Part shown: positions 1 through 9,452 of the stretch, in pieces | Numbering within the stretch: the first letter of the stretch is position 1 | Layout: each line of letters begins with the position of its first letter | The notes under the pieces: generated by a model | Databases searched by the model: none | The model's input: only the letters and a program-made list of their open reading frames with translations | What the model was told of the DNA's origin: nothing | Source: Phocaeicola barnesiae DSM 18169 = JCM 13652 | Lineage (GTDB): Bacteria; Bacteroidota; Bacteroidia; Bacteroidales; Bacteroidaceae | Assembly: GCF_000374585.1 (NCBI RefSeq) | Contig: NZ_KB894649.1 | Coordinates: 62,001-126,000, forward strand | Length of the DNA stretch: 64,000 nucleotides | Direction: 5' to 3' | Program-made: the position numbers and the translations under genes

Positions 1-1656
1 ACCTTCATACCAAATACCTAAAGCATAAGTTCCTCCTTGGGCCTTATCATTGTTCGTATCCCACCAAGAAGAATCTCCTGCACCTTCGGTATAAGGATGG
101 TATGTATAATATGTTTTATCTTTAAAAGGCCATGTACCAGATTTCGTTTTAGTCTCTATATACCAGTCTTCCATTCCAGAATTCGGCAATTGTGTAGGAA
201 TTTCTAATTCTACATTATTAATTTCTGATACTATTTCATTTCGATACACAGCACGTACTAAATAACTTTTTGTCTCAGGACATACGTCAAAAAATTGTCT
301 CCGTGTATCATTTAAATCTTTCCAGGAGCTACCCTCATCATCACTATATTGATATACTAACTTCTCTTTAAGAGTATTCAAATCTCCTTTTCCTTCTTCC
401 ACAGTAATCTCTTCCACTGTAAACTCCTTTGTCCAGATATTTCCAGGAAGTACCGATACCGTAAACTCCGGCTTATGTGTAGCGATGGTATAAGTCAAAG
501 CACCGTCTGCATTGGTACGGTCATTCGCCTTGACACTTTTCAGTGTAAAGGTATTGTTCACTACCCCTTCGTTGGTTGCCAGAAGCGCACCGGTCAATGT
601 ATTGGAGAACCTCACAGAAGGTTTATTTTCCCCAATAATTGGTATATCAATACCGGCATTGATAAAATCCAACCGTTGCTCGTTTGTTAAAGCAGACAAG
701 GTATAATCCCCGTTCAGTGATTGCAAGTTCTCATCTGCAAAGTTTACCGAAAAATCCATGTCTTGAAGCGGTGAAGACAAATCGAAATCAATGCTTGCTT
801 CTGTTGGAGCAGTTTCATACACATCCAGGGTTCTGTTCTCGCTGAAACCGGTCGCACTTACCTTCGGAGCAGGCAACCATTCCATTGGAAGAGTTTCCGA
901 AACAGTCACAGTATCTACTTCTGTCTTGACAATGGTAGGAATGATACCCGGTACCATTTCCTTCAATGCCAAAGTAAGCCGACAATGAGCCTTGGCAGCA
1001 AAAGTAGCCGGATCGCTGAGTGTCTTATCCTCCAACAGTGCTTCCACCGACTTTCCGTTCGCTTTTAAAACCCCTTTAAAGGTAAAAGTCGGCTTCGAGT
1101 CAGCCCGATAATAGGCACTTCGCTTGTCTCCGTCCCCCAGCTTCAACGAAGAGTTCTCTACAGCCACTTCCACGGCATAACTGGAATAAAGTTCTTTGAA
1201 TTTGTCTGAATCTTCGAAAGTTACCGAAGCCAACGCATTGGCGACAGCACATTCCACAGTTACCGAAGCGGTATCTCCCTCTTCGATGGCTATATCTTCC
1301 TTCTTTCCTTCATAATACGGAGCATCGTAAGCCAATACCGCATTGTCTCCGAAAGAGGCTGTCACATCATACACACCGGCAGAGGCCTTGATAATGTCTT
1401 TGGTGTAGCCTGCGTCATAGATGGATTTTCCAGTCGCGCTGTTCGCTATTTTCAATTTGAACTTGTCCACAGTAGGTTTTCCCAGTTCTTGGGGAGTGGA
1501 GCGGGTTTCGGTAACAGAAGGTTCGTCCACCAATGCAACCTTGAAACCAGTAATAGCTTCTACGCCCAAGCCATCTTCATGCTGGCAGGAATATCCCAAG
1601 GATGCTACCAAAGCCATACCAATCCATAATTTCTTTGTTGATAAGAACATATTCAT
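1..1656 (-). CDS. DUF4493/PCMD-type surface lipoprotein, 3' end cut by window edge
   Basis: The frame is open from the ATG at 1654-1656 to the window edge, so the C-terminus is missing. The start gives a lipoprotein signal whose lipobox ends in GYSC about 24 residues in, which predicts lipid anchoring, probably on the outer membrane. The middle resembles the repeated beta-sandwich modules of DUF4493 proteins. Near the edge a motif with NSGMEDW begins, which matches the start of the PCMD domain (putative carbohydrate metabolism domain) seen more clearly in the next two PCMD genes. It is the last visible gene of a minus-strand operon running from 8203. The substrate or ligand is unknown. Confidence 0.75.
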   Translation of the reverse strand, partial: MNMFLSTKKLWIGMALVASLGYSCQHEDGLGVEAITGFKVALVDEPSVTETRSTPQELGKPTVDKFKLKIANSATGKSIYDAGYTKDIIKASAGVYDVTASFGDNAVLAYDAPYYEGKKEDIAIEEGDTASVTVECAVANALASVTFEDSDKFKELYSSYAVEVAVENSSLKLGDGDKRSAYYRADSKPTFTFKGVLKANGKSVEALLEDKTLSDPATFAAKAHCRLTLALKEMVPGIIPTIVKTEVDTVTVSETLPMEWLPAPKVSATGFSENRTLDVYETAPTEASIDFDLSSPLQDMDFSVNFADENLQSLNGDYTLSALTNEQRLDFINAGIDIPIIGENKPSVRFSNTLTGALLATNEGVVNNTFTLKSVKANDRTNADGALTYTIATHKPEFTVSVLPGNIWTKEFTVEEITVEEGKGDLNTLKEKLVYQYSDDEGSSWKDLNDTRRQFFDVCPETKSYLVRAVYRNEIVSEINNVELEIPTQLPNSGMEDWYIETKTKSGTWPFKDKTYYTYHPYTEGAGDSSWWDTNNDKAQGGTYALGIWYEG

Positions 1657-1685
1657 AAGTTATTTCTTAATGCTATTCCATATAA

Positions 1686-3467
1686 TCAATTCCACATTAC
1701 CGGTTCTTCACCGTATACCAGCTCAAAATCGTCCAGATACATTGTACTACCATCTCCTCCAGTGAAGTAGTCTCCGTATTTACTGGAACTAGCCACCAAT
1801 ATGAGGTACATATCCTTCGGACAATCCAAAGTTTTATACTTCAAATCGATGGTAAACTCTTTCCATTGCCCACCGGTATCGACGCATTGATTAGCAGGTA
1901 ACTCTCCGTAAGCGATAATATTATCATCCGTATCAAACTGGATGAAAGTACTGGTATCCGTATTATCAATGGTATAGGTTTTCTTCGCCAATGCGATGTA
2001 AATAGAACAGATATCCGGATCGTCCTTACCCACCGTACCACCTGGCTGATTACTGCCCACATAACCGATAGATTTAGGTGCATATTGGAACCAGCCATGC
2101 AAAGCAGTTGGACGGGAAGTAAAAGGCTGTCCAAAATTAATCTTCGCACCACTTAAGCCAACCAATCCCCCAAACGAACCTGCATATAGACTGGCTGCCG
2201 CAAATTTAACCTTATATTGCGATTTCAACTCAGCGGATTTACCTCCAGGAGTATGCACAACAGAACTATTACCTTGAGTTGGATTAATATTCACTAACGA
2301 CCCAGCTCCCTGTGTGGTACCCGGATTGCTGGAATCCCAAAATGAACCTTTTGTAAAATCACCTTCTGATACAGCATACCACGTATTACCTGACTGATAC
2401 CAGGAATCAAAGTTACCATTATATAAAGCAGTAGCGGATTCAGTAGTAAAATCAGAAGTTACTTGAACATTCCCCTCCTTATCTTTCATCCGACAAGTAT
2501 AAGTCGTACCAGAAGAAAGCCCTTTCAAGGTTGCTTCACACAGATTTCCATTCACATTTGTATTTACAGAACTCCAAGAGTCTTTTCCTTTTACCGAATA
2601 CTCTGCCGTCCATCCATCAGCAGAAGTTGCTTTCACAGAAACGTAAGCATGTTTGCTCCAGGCATTAACAGACAGTTCATTAGTAGTAGGAGTCGATGTT
2701 CCCCCTCCTTCAGAATTTTTCCGAACCTTTACTGTCCATGCGGTTCGCACTGCATCTCCTTCCCAATTGTAACGCACATAAAAGGTTTGGTTGGTAGAAT
2801 AGTCTTTAATTGTAGTCGGATCAGGATATACTTCCCCATATTCTCCTCCCAAGTCCAATTTATTTACTTGCAAATTGTTTAAATCCTCGGTATCAGCAAC
2901 CCAAATCAATACGGTATGTGTACTCTCATCGATTACATAATCAGTCATCCCTACAACATCTATCTCACGATTGATTATCTGCTGTACAAATACGGTCCAC
3001 ACGTAATCCTGATAAGTACGCAAAGTAAACATCACCGGATTGGTAAAATCCATTCGGGTATTCGAAGAAATAGGAATGCTGTCCAAAGACGAAAATCCTG
3101 TAGAAGGAAACTTTGACTCATCTTCACACAGACTTCCATCTACCAACAATGTAGCATTTGTCGGGTTACAAACCAATTGAGTAATCTTCAGACGGGAAAT
3201 ATCTACAGAATCGTTTACATAGAGAGTCACAGTGCGCGCCTTTGCATCAATGTTAGCCGCTATATTCTGTTCACCTTCAGCAGCACGCTGACCCTCCACT
3301 GTAAAAGCAGTAATACGACCTTCCACAATAGGATATGGAATATCATTTTCGATAGCGCACGAAACCACAGTCAGCAACAACACCAATGCTCCCACTATCC
3401 GTTGTCCATCTACATTCCTTTTGATTTTCATCCAATCAAAACAATATCTCATTTTCATACTTATCAT
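1686..3467 (-). CDS. PCMD-domain lipoprotein
   Basis: 593 residues. The N-terminus carries a signal peptide with lipobox VVSC, so this is a predicted lipoprotein. The start at 3467 overlaps the upstream stop as ATGA, which argues for translational coupling. An internal ATG at residue 13 would give a more ordinary signal peptide. The N-terminal half has beta-rich modules including an Fn3-like segment. The last ~240 residues form a PCMD domain beginning LYNGNFDSWYQSG and are almost identical to the same part of the gene at 4316-6079. Family knowledge: PCMD domains occur in Bacteroidetes surface lipoproteins and are proposed, not proven, to bind carbohydrate. Confidence 0.85.
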   Translation of the reverse strand: MISMKMRYCFDWMKIKRNVDGQRIVGALVLLLTVVSCAIENDIPYPIVEGRITAFTVEGQRAAEGEQNIAANIDAKARTVTLYVNDSVDISRLKITQLVCNPTNATLLVDGSLCEDESKFPSTGFSSLDSIPISSNTRMDFTNPVMFTLRTYQDYVWTVFVQQIINREIDVVGMTDYVIDESTHTVLIWVADTEDLNNLQVNKLDLGGEYGEVYPDPTTIKDYSTNQTFYVRYNWEGDAVRTAWTVKVRKNSEGGGTSTPTTNELSVNAWSKHAYVSVKATSADGWTAEYSVKGKDSWSSVNTNVNGNLCEATLKGLSSGTTYTCRMKDKEGNVQVTSDFTTESATALYNGNFDSWYQSGNTWYAVSEGDFTKGSFWDSSNPGTTQGAGSLVNINPTQGNSSVVHTPGGKSAELKSQYKVKFAAASLYAGSFGGLVGLSGAKINFGQPFTSRPTALHGWFQYAPKSIGYVGSNQPGGTVGKDDPDICSIYIALAKKTYTIDNTDTSTFIQFDTDDNIIAYGELPANQCVDTGGQWKEFTIDLKYKTLDCPKDMYLILVASSSKYGDYFTGGDGSTMYLDDFELVYGEEPVMWN

Positions 3468-4207
3468 AAATAAAACGTCATACCGATGTTAATGGAAAAC
3501 AGATTAATTTTAAAGTTACCGGAAGAAGTACGACGTTTACCGGTTTCTACCTGGTTGGTCTGCTGTTCCACCCACTTGAAATCAAAACCCATCACATCCA
3601 TCGAAACTTCTACAGCCGCAAAGTTAGTCACAAAAGCGGTCAGTCCCGGAGCAATACCAATCTGTACACTATTAGTAGTCTGGTAAGTACCATCATATTC
3701 TGTCCCCGATCCCGTAGAGTTTTTACCTTCACCGTAACTGTAAGTCAAACGGACTTCGTTGAAAAGTCCGAAAATCTTACTGTTCCCGATAGGCATATAT
3801 GTACGCAAGAAACCGGAAGCCGAATATTTATGCTCCAAGTAATACAAATCCTTCAATGAAATAGTCAAATCTCCCAAGTCAATATCCGCATTTCCCAAAT
3901 CCAGATAATCGCGACTATATGTAAAACGCACACCAGCCGCCATGTTGTCACGGAAAAAGTATCCTACGTAGGGACTCACCTTGAAATCATAACCCAAAGC
4001 CTCGAAATCTTTCAATACCAGAAAATTCAGGTTATCTTCCTCGTGTTCCGAATAAGAAACACTACCTCCAGTCATCCATTGGCCTTTGGGAATAAATACC
4101 CGCTCCTGCACCTCACGATCAATCCGCTGTATTTTACGCTTCTGTGCAGAAGCTACTAAAATGCCCACTATCAAGAATACACAAACCAGCAATATGTTTT
4201 TTTTCAT
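3464..4207 (-). CDS. Outer-membrane beta-barrel protein
   Basis: 247 residues from ATG at 4205-4207. An in-frame TTG at 4213 is less likely. A signal peptide (MKKNILLVCVFLIVG, cleavage after ASA) is followed by alternating polar/aromatic strands such as GGSVSY, GVRFTYSRDY, VRLTYSY and VEVSMDVMGFDF. The protein ends in FYL, a terminal aromatic typical of outer-membrane barrels. It is the only non-lipoprotein in an operon of DUF4493/PCMD lipoproteins, so it may be their surface partner or anchor, which is inference. Its stop overlaps the next start by 4 nt. Confidence 0.75.
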   Translation of the reverse strand: MKKNILLVCVFLIVGILVASAQKRKIQRIDREVQERVFIPKGQWMTGGSVSYSEHEEDNLNFLVLKDFEALGYDFKVSPYVGYFFRDNMAAGVRFTYSRDYLDLGNADIDLGDLTISLKDLYYLEHKYSASGFLRTYMPIGNSKIFGLFNEVRLTYSYGEGKNSTGSGTEYDGTYQTTNSVQIGIAPGLTAFVTNFAAVEVSMDVMGFDFKWVEQQTNQVETGKRRTSSGNFKINLFSINIGMTFYL

Positions 4208-4255
4208 TAACAAGTCTTTTATTTAAAATTCAATCCATCTATATTACCTCAAAAG

Positions 4256-4289
4256 CCCTTTGGTCTTCCTATAAAGAAAAGCCAAAGGG
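4256..4289 (-). terminator. Intra-operon terminator or attenuator hairpin
   Basis: Arms CCCTTTGG (4256-4263) and CCAAAGGG (4282-4289) form an 8-bp stem. On the minus strand the stem is followed by CTTTTG. It lies between the genes at 4316-6079 and 3464-4207, so it could lower expression of the promoter-distal half of the operon. Confidence 0.45.
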
Positions 4290-4315
4290 TTTTGTATCTT
4301 ACAAAAAGATATTCA

Positions 4316-6079
4316 TTATTTCCACATCACCGGTTCATCACCATACACCAGTTCAAAATCATCCAAATACATTGTACTACCATCTCCTCCAGTAAAGTAG
4401 TCACCGTATTTACTAGAGCTAGCCACCAATATGAGATACATATCTTTCGGGCAATCCAATGTTTTATATTTCAAATCGATGGTAAATTCCTTCCATTGTC
4501 CGCCGGTATCCACACATTGGTTGGCAGGTAATTCTCCATAAGCGACGATATTATCATCCGTCTCAAACTGAATGAAAGTACTGGTATCCGTATTGTCAAT
4601 GGTATAGGTTTTCTTCGCCAATGCGATGTAAATGGAACAGATATCCGGATCCCCTTTACTTACTGTACCACTCGGCTGATTATTGCCCACATAACCGATA
4701 GATTTAGGCGCATATTGGAACCAGCCATGCAAAGCAGTTGGACGGGAAGTAAAAGGCTGTCCAAAATTAATCTTCGCACCACTTAAGCCAACCAATCCCC
4801 CAAACGAACCTGCATACAGACTGGCTGCCGCAAATTTAACCTTATATTGCGATTTCAACTCAGCGGATTTACCTCCAGGAGTATGCACAACAGAACTATT
4901 ACCTTGAGTTGGATTAATATTCACTAACGACCCAGCTCCCTGTGTGGTACCCGGATTGCTGGAATCCCAAAACGAACCTTTAGCAAAATCACTTTCTGCT
5001 ACAGCATACCACGTCTTTCCAGACTGATACCAGGAATCAAAGTTACCGTTATATAAAACGGTAGCGGATTCTGTAGTGAATTCCGATGATGCCGACTCAA
5101 ACACATCTCCACATACCATCCGGTAAGTATAAGTAGTAGCAGGCTTCAATCCAGAAATTTTAGCTGTATAATCCTCACCTTCTTGCACCGCTGATACAGA
5201 TGACCATTCCTTGGCTGAATTTTCCTTATATTCAAATTTTACCTGAGCTGGATCAATTGTTATCCCACTACCAACGGTTATATTATTTGCCTCCACAAAC
5301 ACAAAATTGCTCCAAGGATTTGCTACTAACGAAGCTTGATTAGTTGCTTCTGGTGATACAGCAAAAACATATTCGAATTTATTGGTGGTAGGGTCAAGTG
5401 TAACCGTGATATTAGTTTTCCCGGACTCCGCTAATTTATAATTCAAGATATAATGATCACGAGCTTTCACTTCAGAAAACACTTTTTTCAATTTATGGCT
5501 AACTCCATCATTATTACGTACCGCAACCTCTGCAAACAAAGGAGCAACTGGGAAATATGCTGAACGGGTTTCACAAGTATCAAATAAAAGGACATTCTTT
5601 CCTAACGTATCACCGACCTGCACTGATACAGATTTGAATTTACTGACAAACTCTTTATCAAATTTAACTGTCACCTTTACATTGGCTAAAGTACAAACAA
5701 TTTTTTTGGTCACTTGCTTTCCTTTCTCGATAGTTACAGTTTCTGAACCAACATAATAAGGAATATCAAACCCAGCAGCTTGTCCATCAAAGCCATTTGA
5801 AGATGCTTTGATGGTATAAGTCCCTGTATTTAGAGTCAACAACGAATCCTTCCACATTTCCCAATCATCTGTCTGTTTCACCACCTTATTTTTAGCATTC
5901 AATATCTGAACTGCAATTTGTTTAGGCTGGTAATTTTCTGGGACTTCACTTCGACTATTAGTAGAATTACTTTCTCCAATATTAAGACAAAGATAACCTA
6001 CGGAGTCACTTAAGAATTCTTCTTTTTGGCATGAAGAAAAAAGAAAAACTGCAATTAATATATAATAAATACGGCTCAT
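4316..6079 (-). CDS. DUF4493 + PCMD lipoprotein
   Basis: 587 residues with a lipoprotein signal (FLFSSC). The N-terminal ~230 residues look like DUF4493, with the recurrent layout of signal, short acidic linker, then a GYLCLNIG-type strand. A middle Fn3-like stretch leads to a C-terminal PCMD domain of ~240 residues that nearly matches the one at 1686-2440. It lies 4 bp downstream of the preceding operon gene. The part upstream of the PCMD domain differs from the 1686-3467 paralogue, so only the C-terminal half has been shared or homogenised. Function beyond surface lipoprotein is unknown. Confidence 0.85.
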   Translation of the reverse strand: MSRIYYILIAVFLFSSCQKEEFLSDSVGYLCLNIGESNSTNSRSEVPENYQPKQIAVQILNAKNKVVKQTDDWEMWKDSLLTLNTGTYTIKASSNGFDGQAAGFDIPYYVGSETVTIEKGKQVTKKIVCTLANVKVTVKFDKEFVSKFKSVSVQVGDTLGKNVLLFDTCETRSAYFPVAPLFAEVAVRNNDGVSHKLKKVFSEVKARDHYILNYKLAESGKTNITVTLDPTTNKFEYVFAVSPEATNQASLVANPWSNFVFVEANNITVGSGITIDPAQVKFEYKENSAKEWSSVSAVQEGEDYTAKISGLKPATTYTYRMVCGDVFESASSEFTTESATVLYNGNFDSWYQSGKTWYAVAESDFAKGSFWDSSNPGTTQGAGSLVNINPTQGNSSVVHTPGGKSAELKSQYKVKFAAASLYAGSFGGLVGLSGAKINFGQPFTSRPTALHGWFQYAPKSIGYVGNNQPSGTVSKGDPDICSIYIALAKKTYTIDNTDTSTFIQFETDDNIVAYGELPANQCVDTGGQWKEFTIDLKYKTLDCPKDMYLILVASSSKYGDYFTGGDGSTMYLDDFELVYGDEPVMWK

Positions 6080-6083
6080 AGTA

Positions 6084-7382
6084 TCATTTTACAACCTTTA
6101 CCTTTAAACTTGATCCTTTTTCATTCTCTTTATTATCCTTTACAGTAATAATAAATTCATGACCAGATGTCTCAGTTGCATCTAAACTAGAAAGGGCCTC
6201 AAAAAAAGCGCCAACAGGGAAAATATATTCAGTGTCACCTGCTGCTGGAACCTTTAAGCCTGGAGCTATATATGATAATATTTCTTCCAAAGAATTATTA
6301 CCAACTAATTCTACGCCAGTTGAAAAATTTACTCCTTCCAATAATCCTAAAGCATCTTCAAAGCTATTATTATCTGCCTTTATCACAACCATTACACTTT
6401 TTATTCCAGCTTCAGCCTTAATCGTAACATTTGCATTTTTCGAAGCATCATCTGGTAATATGTATGTGCTTTGTGGAATAATAACAGAAGGACCTTCTTC
6501 TTCTGAATCTTCCGTATCTTCTTCATCTCCTGGTTTCTCCGGCTCACTAGGTTCCGTTACTTCATCATCACCTTCCACCGGAATCTCTACAGTCTCATCT
6601 TTTTCTGTAAAAGTAATTTCCACTTTAACCTCTATTCCACCAACGCCGGTATTCGCATCCGGATCCCCAGGCGTCATAGTGATCTTCAGGTCGTCTGAAC
6701 CGCCCCAAAATTCAGAATCTGCATCTTCAGGTTTAGAAATCAAACGGGTTTCAGAAACCTTTACACTGTCTTTAGTTATCGCCTCTATCTGTACTTTAAT
6801 GGCAGATACCCCTTCTTGAATCAACCAATATTTTGCTTTTGGATTTTTATCGGCTTCTGTGTAAGTCAAAATATGCTGACTACCATCTGTTACAGTAATA
6901 TCCCATGTATCAAAGGTATTCAAGAATTCTGTATCATAAACCATCTGAATTTTGGTATTTTCCATCTTACACACCACTTCGGCTGTCTCTGTTACATCCT
7001 TCTTAATGGTTAATGGAGTCTGACCGCCATAATAGGGGTTATCCATCACTGCTTCCAAAATACCATTGGTATGTGCTGTAACCGTATAGTTTCCAACCGG
7101 CAAAACAATCGGTGATTCCTCCAACATTTTTTCATAACTTTCAAAAATCTTGGTATACTCTACATCTGTTCCCACAATCTCAACAGGAAAATCGTTGGCA
7201 CTAACAGAAGAATCCTCTGCACGAGAAGAGCCTTGCCCAACAGCGACTCCCAAATCCAGATATCCCACTTCAGAATAAACAATCTCTGTATTACCTTTCA
7301 GCTCATCTTTCATTTCACATGAAGCCAGACCGGCCGCCATCAGCATACCGGCTACATATATCATTGTTTGAATTTTTTTCAT
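6084..7382 (-). CDS. DUF4493 domain lipoprotein
   Basis: 432 residues. The signal peptide ends in lipobox LASC at about residue 22. The N-terminal domain carries the DUF4493 hallmark SEVGYLDLGVAV, followed by a second beta module. Around residues 270-295 there is a strongly acidic linker rich in Glu, Asp, Pro and Ser. A C-terminal module of ~125 residues follows. No PCMD domain is present. It is packed between two other DUF4493 genes with gaps of 4 and 11 bp and must be co-transcribed with them. Confidence 0.85.
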   Translation of the reverse strand: MKKIQTMIYVAGMLMAAGLASCEMKDELKGNTEIVYSEVGYLDLGVAVGQGSSRAEDSSVSANDFPVEIVGTDVEYTKIFESYEKMLEESPIVLPVGNYTVTAHTNGILEAVMDNPYYGGQTPLTIKKDVTETAEVVCKMENTKIQMVYDTEFLNTFDTWDITVTDGSQHILTYTEADKNPKAKYWLIQEGVSAIKVQIEAITKDSVKVSETRLISKPEDADSEFWGGSDDLKITMTPGDPDANTGVGGIEVKVEITFTEKDETVEIPVEGDDEVTEPSEPEKPGDEEDTEDSEEEGPSVIIPQSTYILPDDASKNANVTIKAEAGIKSVMVVIKADNNSFEDALGLLEGVNFSTGVELVGNNSLEEILSYIAPGLKVPAAGDTEYIFPVGAFFEALSSLDATETSGHEFIITVKDNKENEKGSSLKVKVVK

Positions 7383-7393
7383 CAGTATTATTT

Positions 7394-8203
7394 TTATTTT
7401 GTTTCAACTTTCTCGTCTACCCATTCTGAAGGAATCTCAATATCCACTGGAATATCATTGGTGGTTTCATCAACATCGATGACAATACCCAAATTACCTT
7501 GCGATACAGTTGGAACAATCTTCATCTTTAAAGCTTCATTGGGGCTCAATTCGTATGACTTATCAATTGTAGTAGTTTTACTTTTCTTGTCTACCAATGT
7601 AATCACAGCTTTCACTGATTCTTTCTGACTAACCTTTAAATAAACAGGATCTGTATTAGTCTTTGTCCAAACAAACGAAGCATCCAGATCAGCATTCTCA
7701 TTCGCTATCGCTAAAGTATGGAAAGCAACCGAATAATCCTGATAGTATTCAGCCATTTTTGTATCAAATTCTACTTTCACACGTGCACAAACAGGCTGAC
7801 AAGTCACTTCTACTTGTGACTGATCACTATTAACATTGAACGTCTTAATACCTTCAACATACATCCCGGTAGTAGAAGTAGCCTTGTCTTCTCCATAGAA
7901 AGCTTTCAGTTCATAACCTCCATTAGTCAATTCTATCACTTCCTCCGGTATATCAGCATATTTCCACTCCATACCACTAACCACCTTTCCATCTTTCAAA
8001 ATTTGCACCGTATAATTATCCAGATTGGAATAAGCTGATTCATCCACCGCTCTGGATTCAAACTGTGTATCGGTTAAAATATTCAGACTGACAGTTCCAT
8101 AACCATCGTTATTCATTGGACTGTCCTCCGTCGAAGAGCAGGAAGCCATCAAAGAGAGCATCGCACATACTCCCACGGCATTTAAAAAGACGTTTCTCAT
8201 CAT
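7394..8203 (-). CDS. DUF4493 domain lipoprotein, first gene of operon
   Basis: 269 residues beginning with tandem ATGs. The signal peptide has lipobox MASC. The mature protein is a single DUF4493 unit (GYGTVSLNILTD near the N-terminus, then strands ending in a DIPVDIEIPSEW segment). It is the promoter-proximal gene of the six-gene minus-strand cluster reaching past position 1. Single-domain, two-domain and PCMD-fused versions side by side suggest expansion by duplication and domain shuffling. The ligand is unknown. Confidence 0.85.
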   Translation of the reverse strand: MMRNVFLNAVGVCAMLSLMASCSSTEDSPMNNDGYGTVSLNILTDTQFESRAVDESAYSNLDNYTVQILKDGKVVSGMEWKYADIPEEVIELTNGGYELKAFYGEDKATSTTGMYVEGIKTFNVNSDQSQVEVTCQPVCARVKVEFDTKMAEYYQDYSVAFHTLAIANENADLDASFVWTKTNTDPVYLKVSQKESVKAVITLVDKKSKTTTIDKSYELSPNEALKMKIVPTVSQGNLGIVIDVDETTNDIPVDIEIPSEWVDEKVETK

Positions 8204-8513
8204 TATTTAAATTTTCTCTATTTTTCTCAGTTTTTCACGGTGCAAAATAACGACAAACCACTCATCCCTACAAGGTCTGTTTTTTTTATTTTTCGCCAAT
8301 TTTTCGAGAATCTACCCACGAAATCAGGACCCCAATTGTTCCATTTTTCATTTTCGGGGATTTTCAGACAAGAACTCTCCACACAAAAGAACCGGACTCT
8401 CTGCTATTTGAAAGAAACACTTTCCATCGACTTTCAACATCGCAACATCCCCCTATTCTTTTTCAACCGGCTGTTACAAGCTGAACAGGTCCAACCACTT
8501 AGCCAGCTGTCAA
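8204..8513. other. Intergenic region, operon promoter expected here
   Basis: No credible gene. The stretch is AT-rich next to the DUF4493 operon start and must hold its minus-strand promoter, but no clean TTTG/TAnnTTTG pair was found; only the weak TTATTTTG around 8240-8247 was noted. Open frames here are continuations of shadows of the exonuclease gene. Confidence 0.4.
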
Positions 8514-9005
8514 TCAGAGTATTTTCATCGCTATCCACGCACAGGCCTCCGCATCGGCCAAGGCATGGTGATGATTCTCCAACCGGTAACCGCAAAGGGC
8601 CGCTACCGTATGAAGCTGATGGTTCTCTGCTTTCGGGAAGGCACGACGGGAAGCCCAAAGGGTATCGTAGAACGTATAATCGGGATAATCCATGCAATAA
8701 CAACGGAACACCGCTTTAAGGCAACCTTCATCAAACGATTTGTTGTGTGCTACCAGTGGAAGTCCTTCTATCAGCGGAGCGATCTGCGCCCAGACCTTCG
8801 GAAAAACCGGAGCAGAGTCGGTATCTTCCCGGCAGAGTCCGTGCACCCGCGTACAGAAATAGGTATAATAGTTCGGCTCCGGCTGAATAAGGGAATAGAA
8901 GGAATCCACTATTTCGCCGTTACGTACTACGACTACGCCTACGCTACAGACACTCGTCCGCTCGCTGTTGGCGGTTTCAAAATCAATCGCTGCAAAGTCT
9001 TTCAT
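8514..9005 (-). CDS. DEDDh 3'-5' exonuclease family protein (DnaQ-like)
   Basis: 163 residues, a stand-alone exonuclease domain. Catalytic residues are visible: D8 and E10 in IDFETAN, D92 in AHNKSFD, and H146 with D151 in the HxxxxD motif near the C-terminus. This is the DEDDh pattern shared by DNA polymerase III epsilon and related proofreading or repair exonucleases. It is about the length of a minimal domain and has no BRCT or polymerase part. It would act in the cytoplasm on DNA or RNA 3' ends; the physiological substrate cannot be read from sequence. Confidence 0.9.
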   Translation of the reverse strand: MKDFAAIDFETANSERTSVCSVGVVVVRNGEIVDSFYSLIQPEPNYYTYFCTRVHGLCREDTDSAPVFPKVWAQIAPLIEGLPLVAHNKSFDEGCLKAVFRCYCMDYPDYTFYDTLWASRRAFPKAENHQLHTVAALCGYRLENHHHALADAEACAWIAMKIL

Positions 9006-9126
9006 CGTTTGGTATTCTTATGTATTAACGTTGCTGTAAAAAACAACAATCATAATTCCGGCTCTATCACATGAAAAAGCTGTTTTTCCATAATAGAATA
9101 GAACTGTAACAACAAGAATCATGGTT

Positions 9127-9257
9127 CCGGCCTTAGTTTTGAGGCGAAAAAGCGAAGAATCGTTTTCCGGCGAAAAGAAACGCAGGCTGTCTGAGCGAAG
9201 CGAGTTCCTGCGTTTCCGACGGAGAACAATTCGTAGCCGCCTCAAAACGGAAGCCGG
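9127..9257 (+). repeat. Intergenic repeat, copy A (inverted relative to copy B)
   Basis: This ~130-bp segment has the order CCGGCCTTAGTTTTGAGGCG, then a core containing CTGAGCGAAGCGAG, then CCGCCTCAAAACGGAAGCCGG. It reappears in reverse complement at 10545-10675. Its outer parts are themselves inverted (TTTTGAGGCG and CGCCTCAAAA), so a single copy can fold. The two copies flank the alcohol dehydrogenase gene. Confidence 0.75.
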
Positions 9258-9272
9258 CGGTTTTTCTTTTTG

Positions 9273-9308
9273 TTACTTTTTCTTTTGGCCGCCCAAAAGA
9301 AAAAGTAA
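9273..9308. terminator. Perfect 16-bp hairpin beside repeat A
   Basis: Arms 9273-9288 (TTACTTTTTCTTTTGG) and 9293-9308 are perfect complements around the loop CCGC. The pyrimidine-rich arm is preceded by further T tracts. It could terminate transcription in either direction or be the terminal part of the adjacent repeat. Confidence 0.5.
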
Positions 9309-9398
9309 AAGCAATTATCTACCATCAGTCAAAGGTAGCGAATAAAAACGGATTTATCAAAGAGAAAAAGCTGACACAGAAGTTTTTTCATCGGAGAA

Positions 9399-9430
9399 AT
9401 TGACACTTTCAGAGATTCTGAGTACTTTTG
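9399..9430 (+). promoter_or_regulatory. Sigma-ABfr-type promoter for the alcohol dehydrogenase
   Basis: ATTG at 9399-9402, a 20-bp gap, and TACTTTTG at 9423-9430 fit the Bacteroides -33/-7 pattern with one mismatch. The start codon is 22 bp downstream. Confidence 0.6.
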
Positions 9431-9452
9431 AAAAACTTAAAATAAAAGAATC

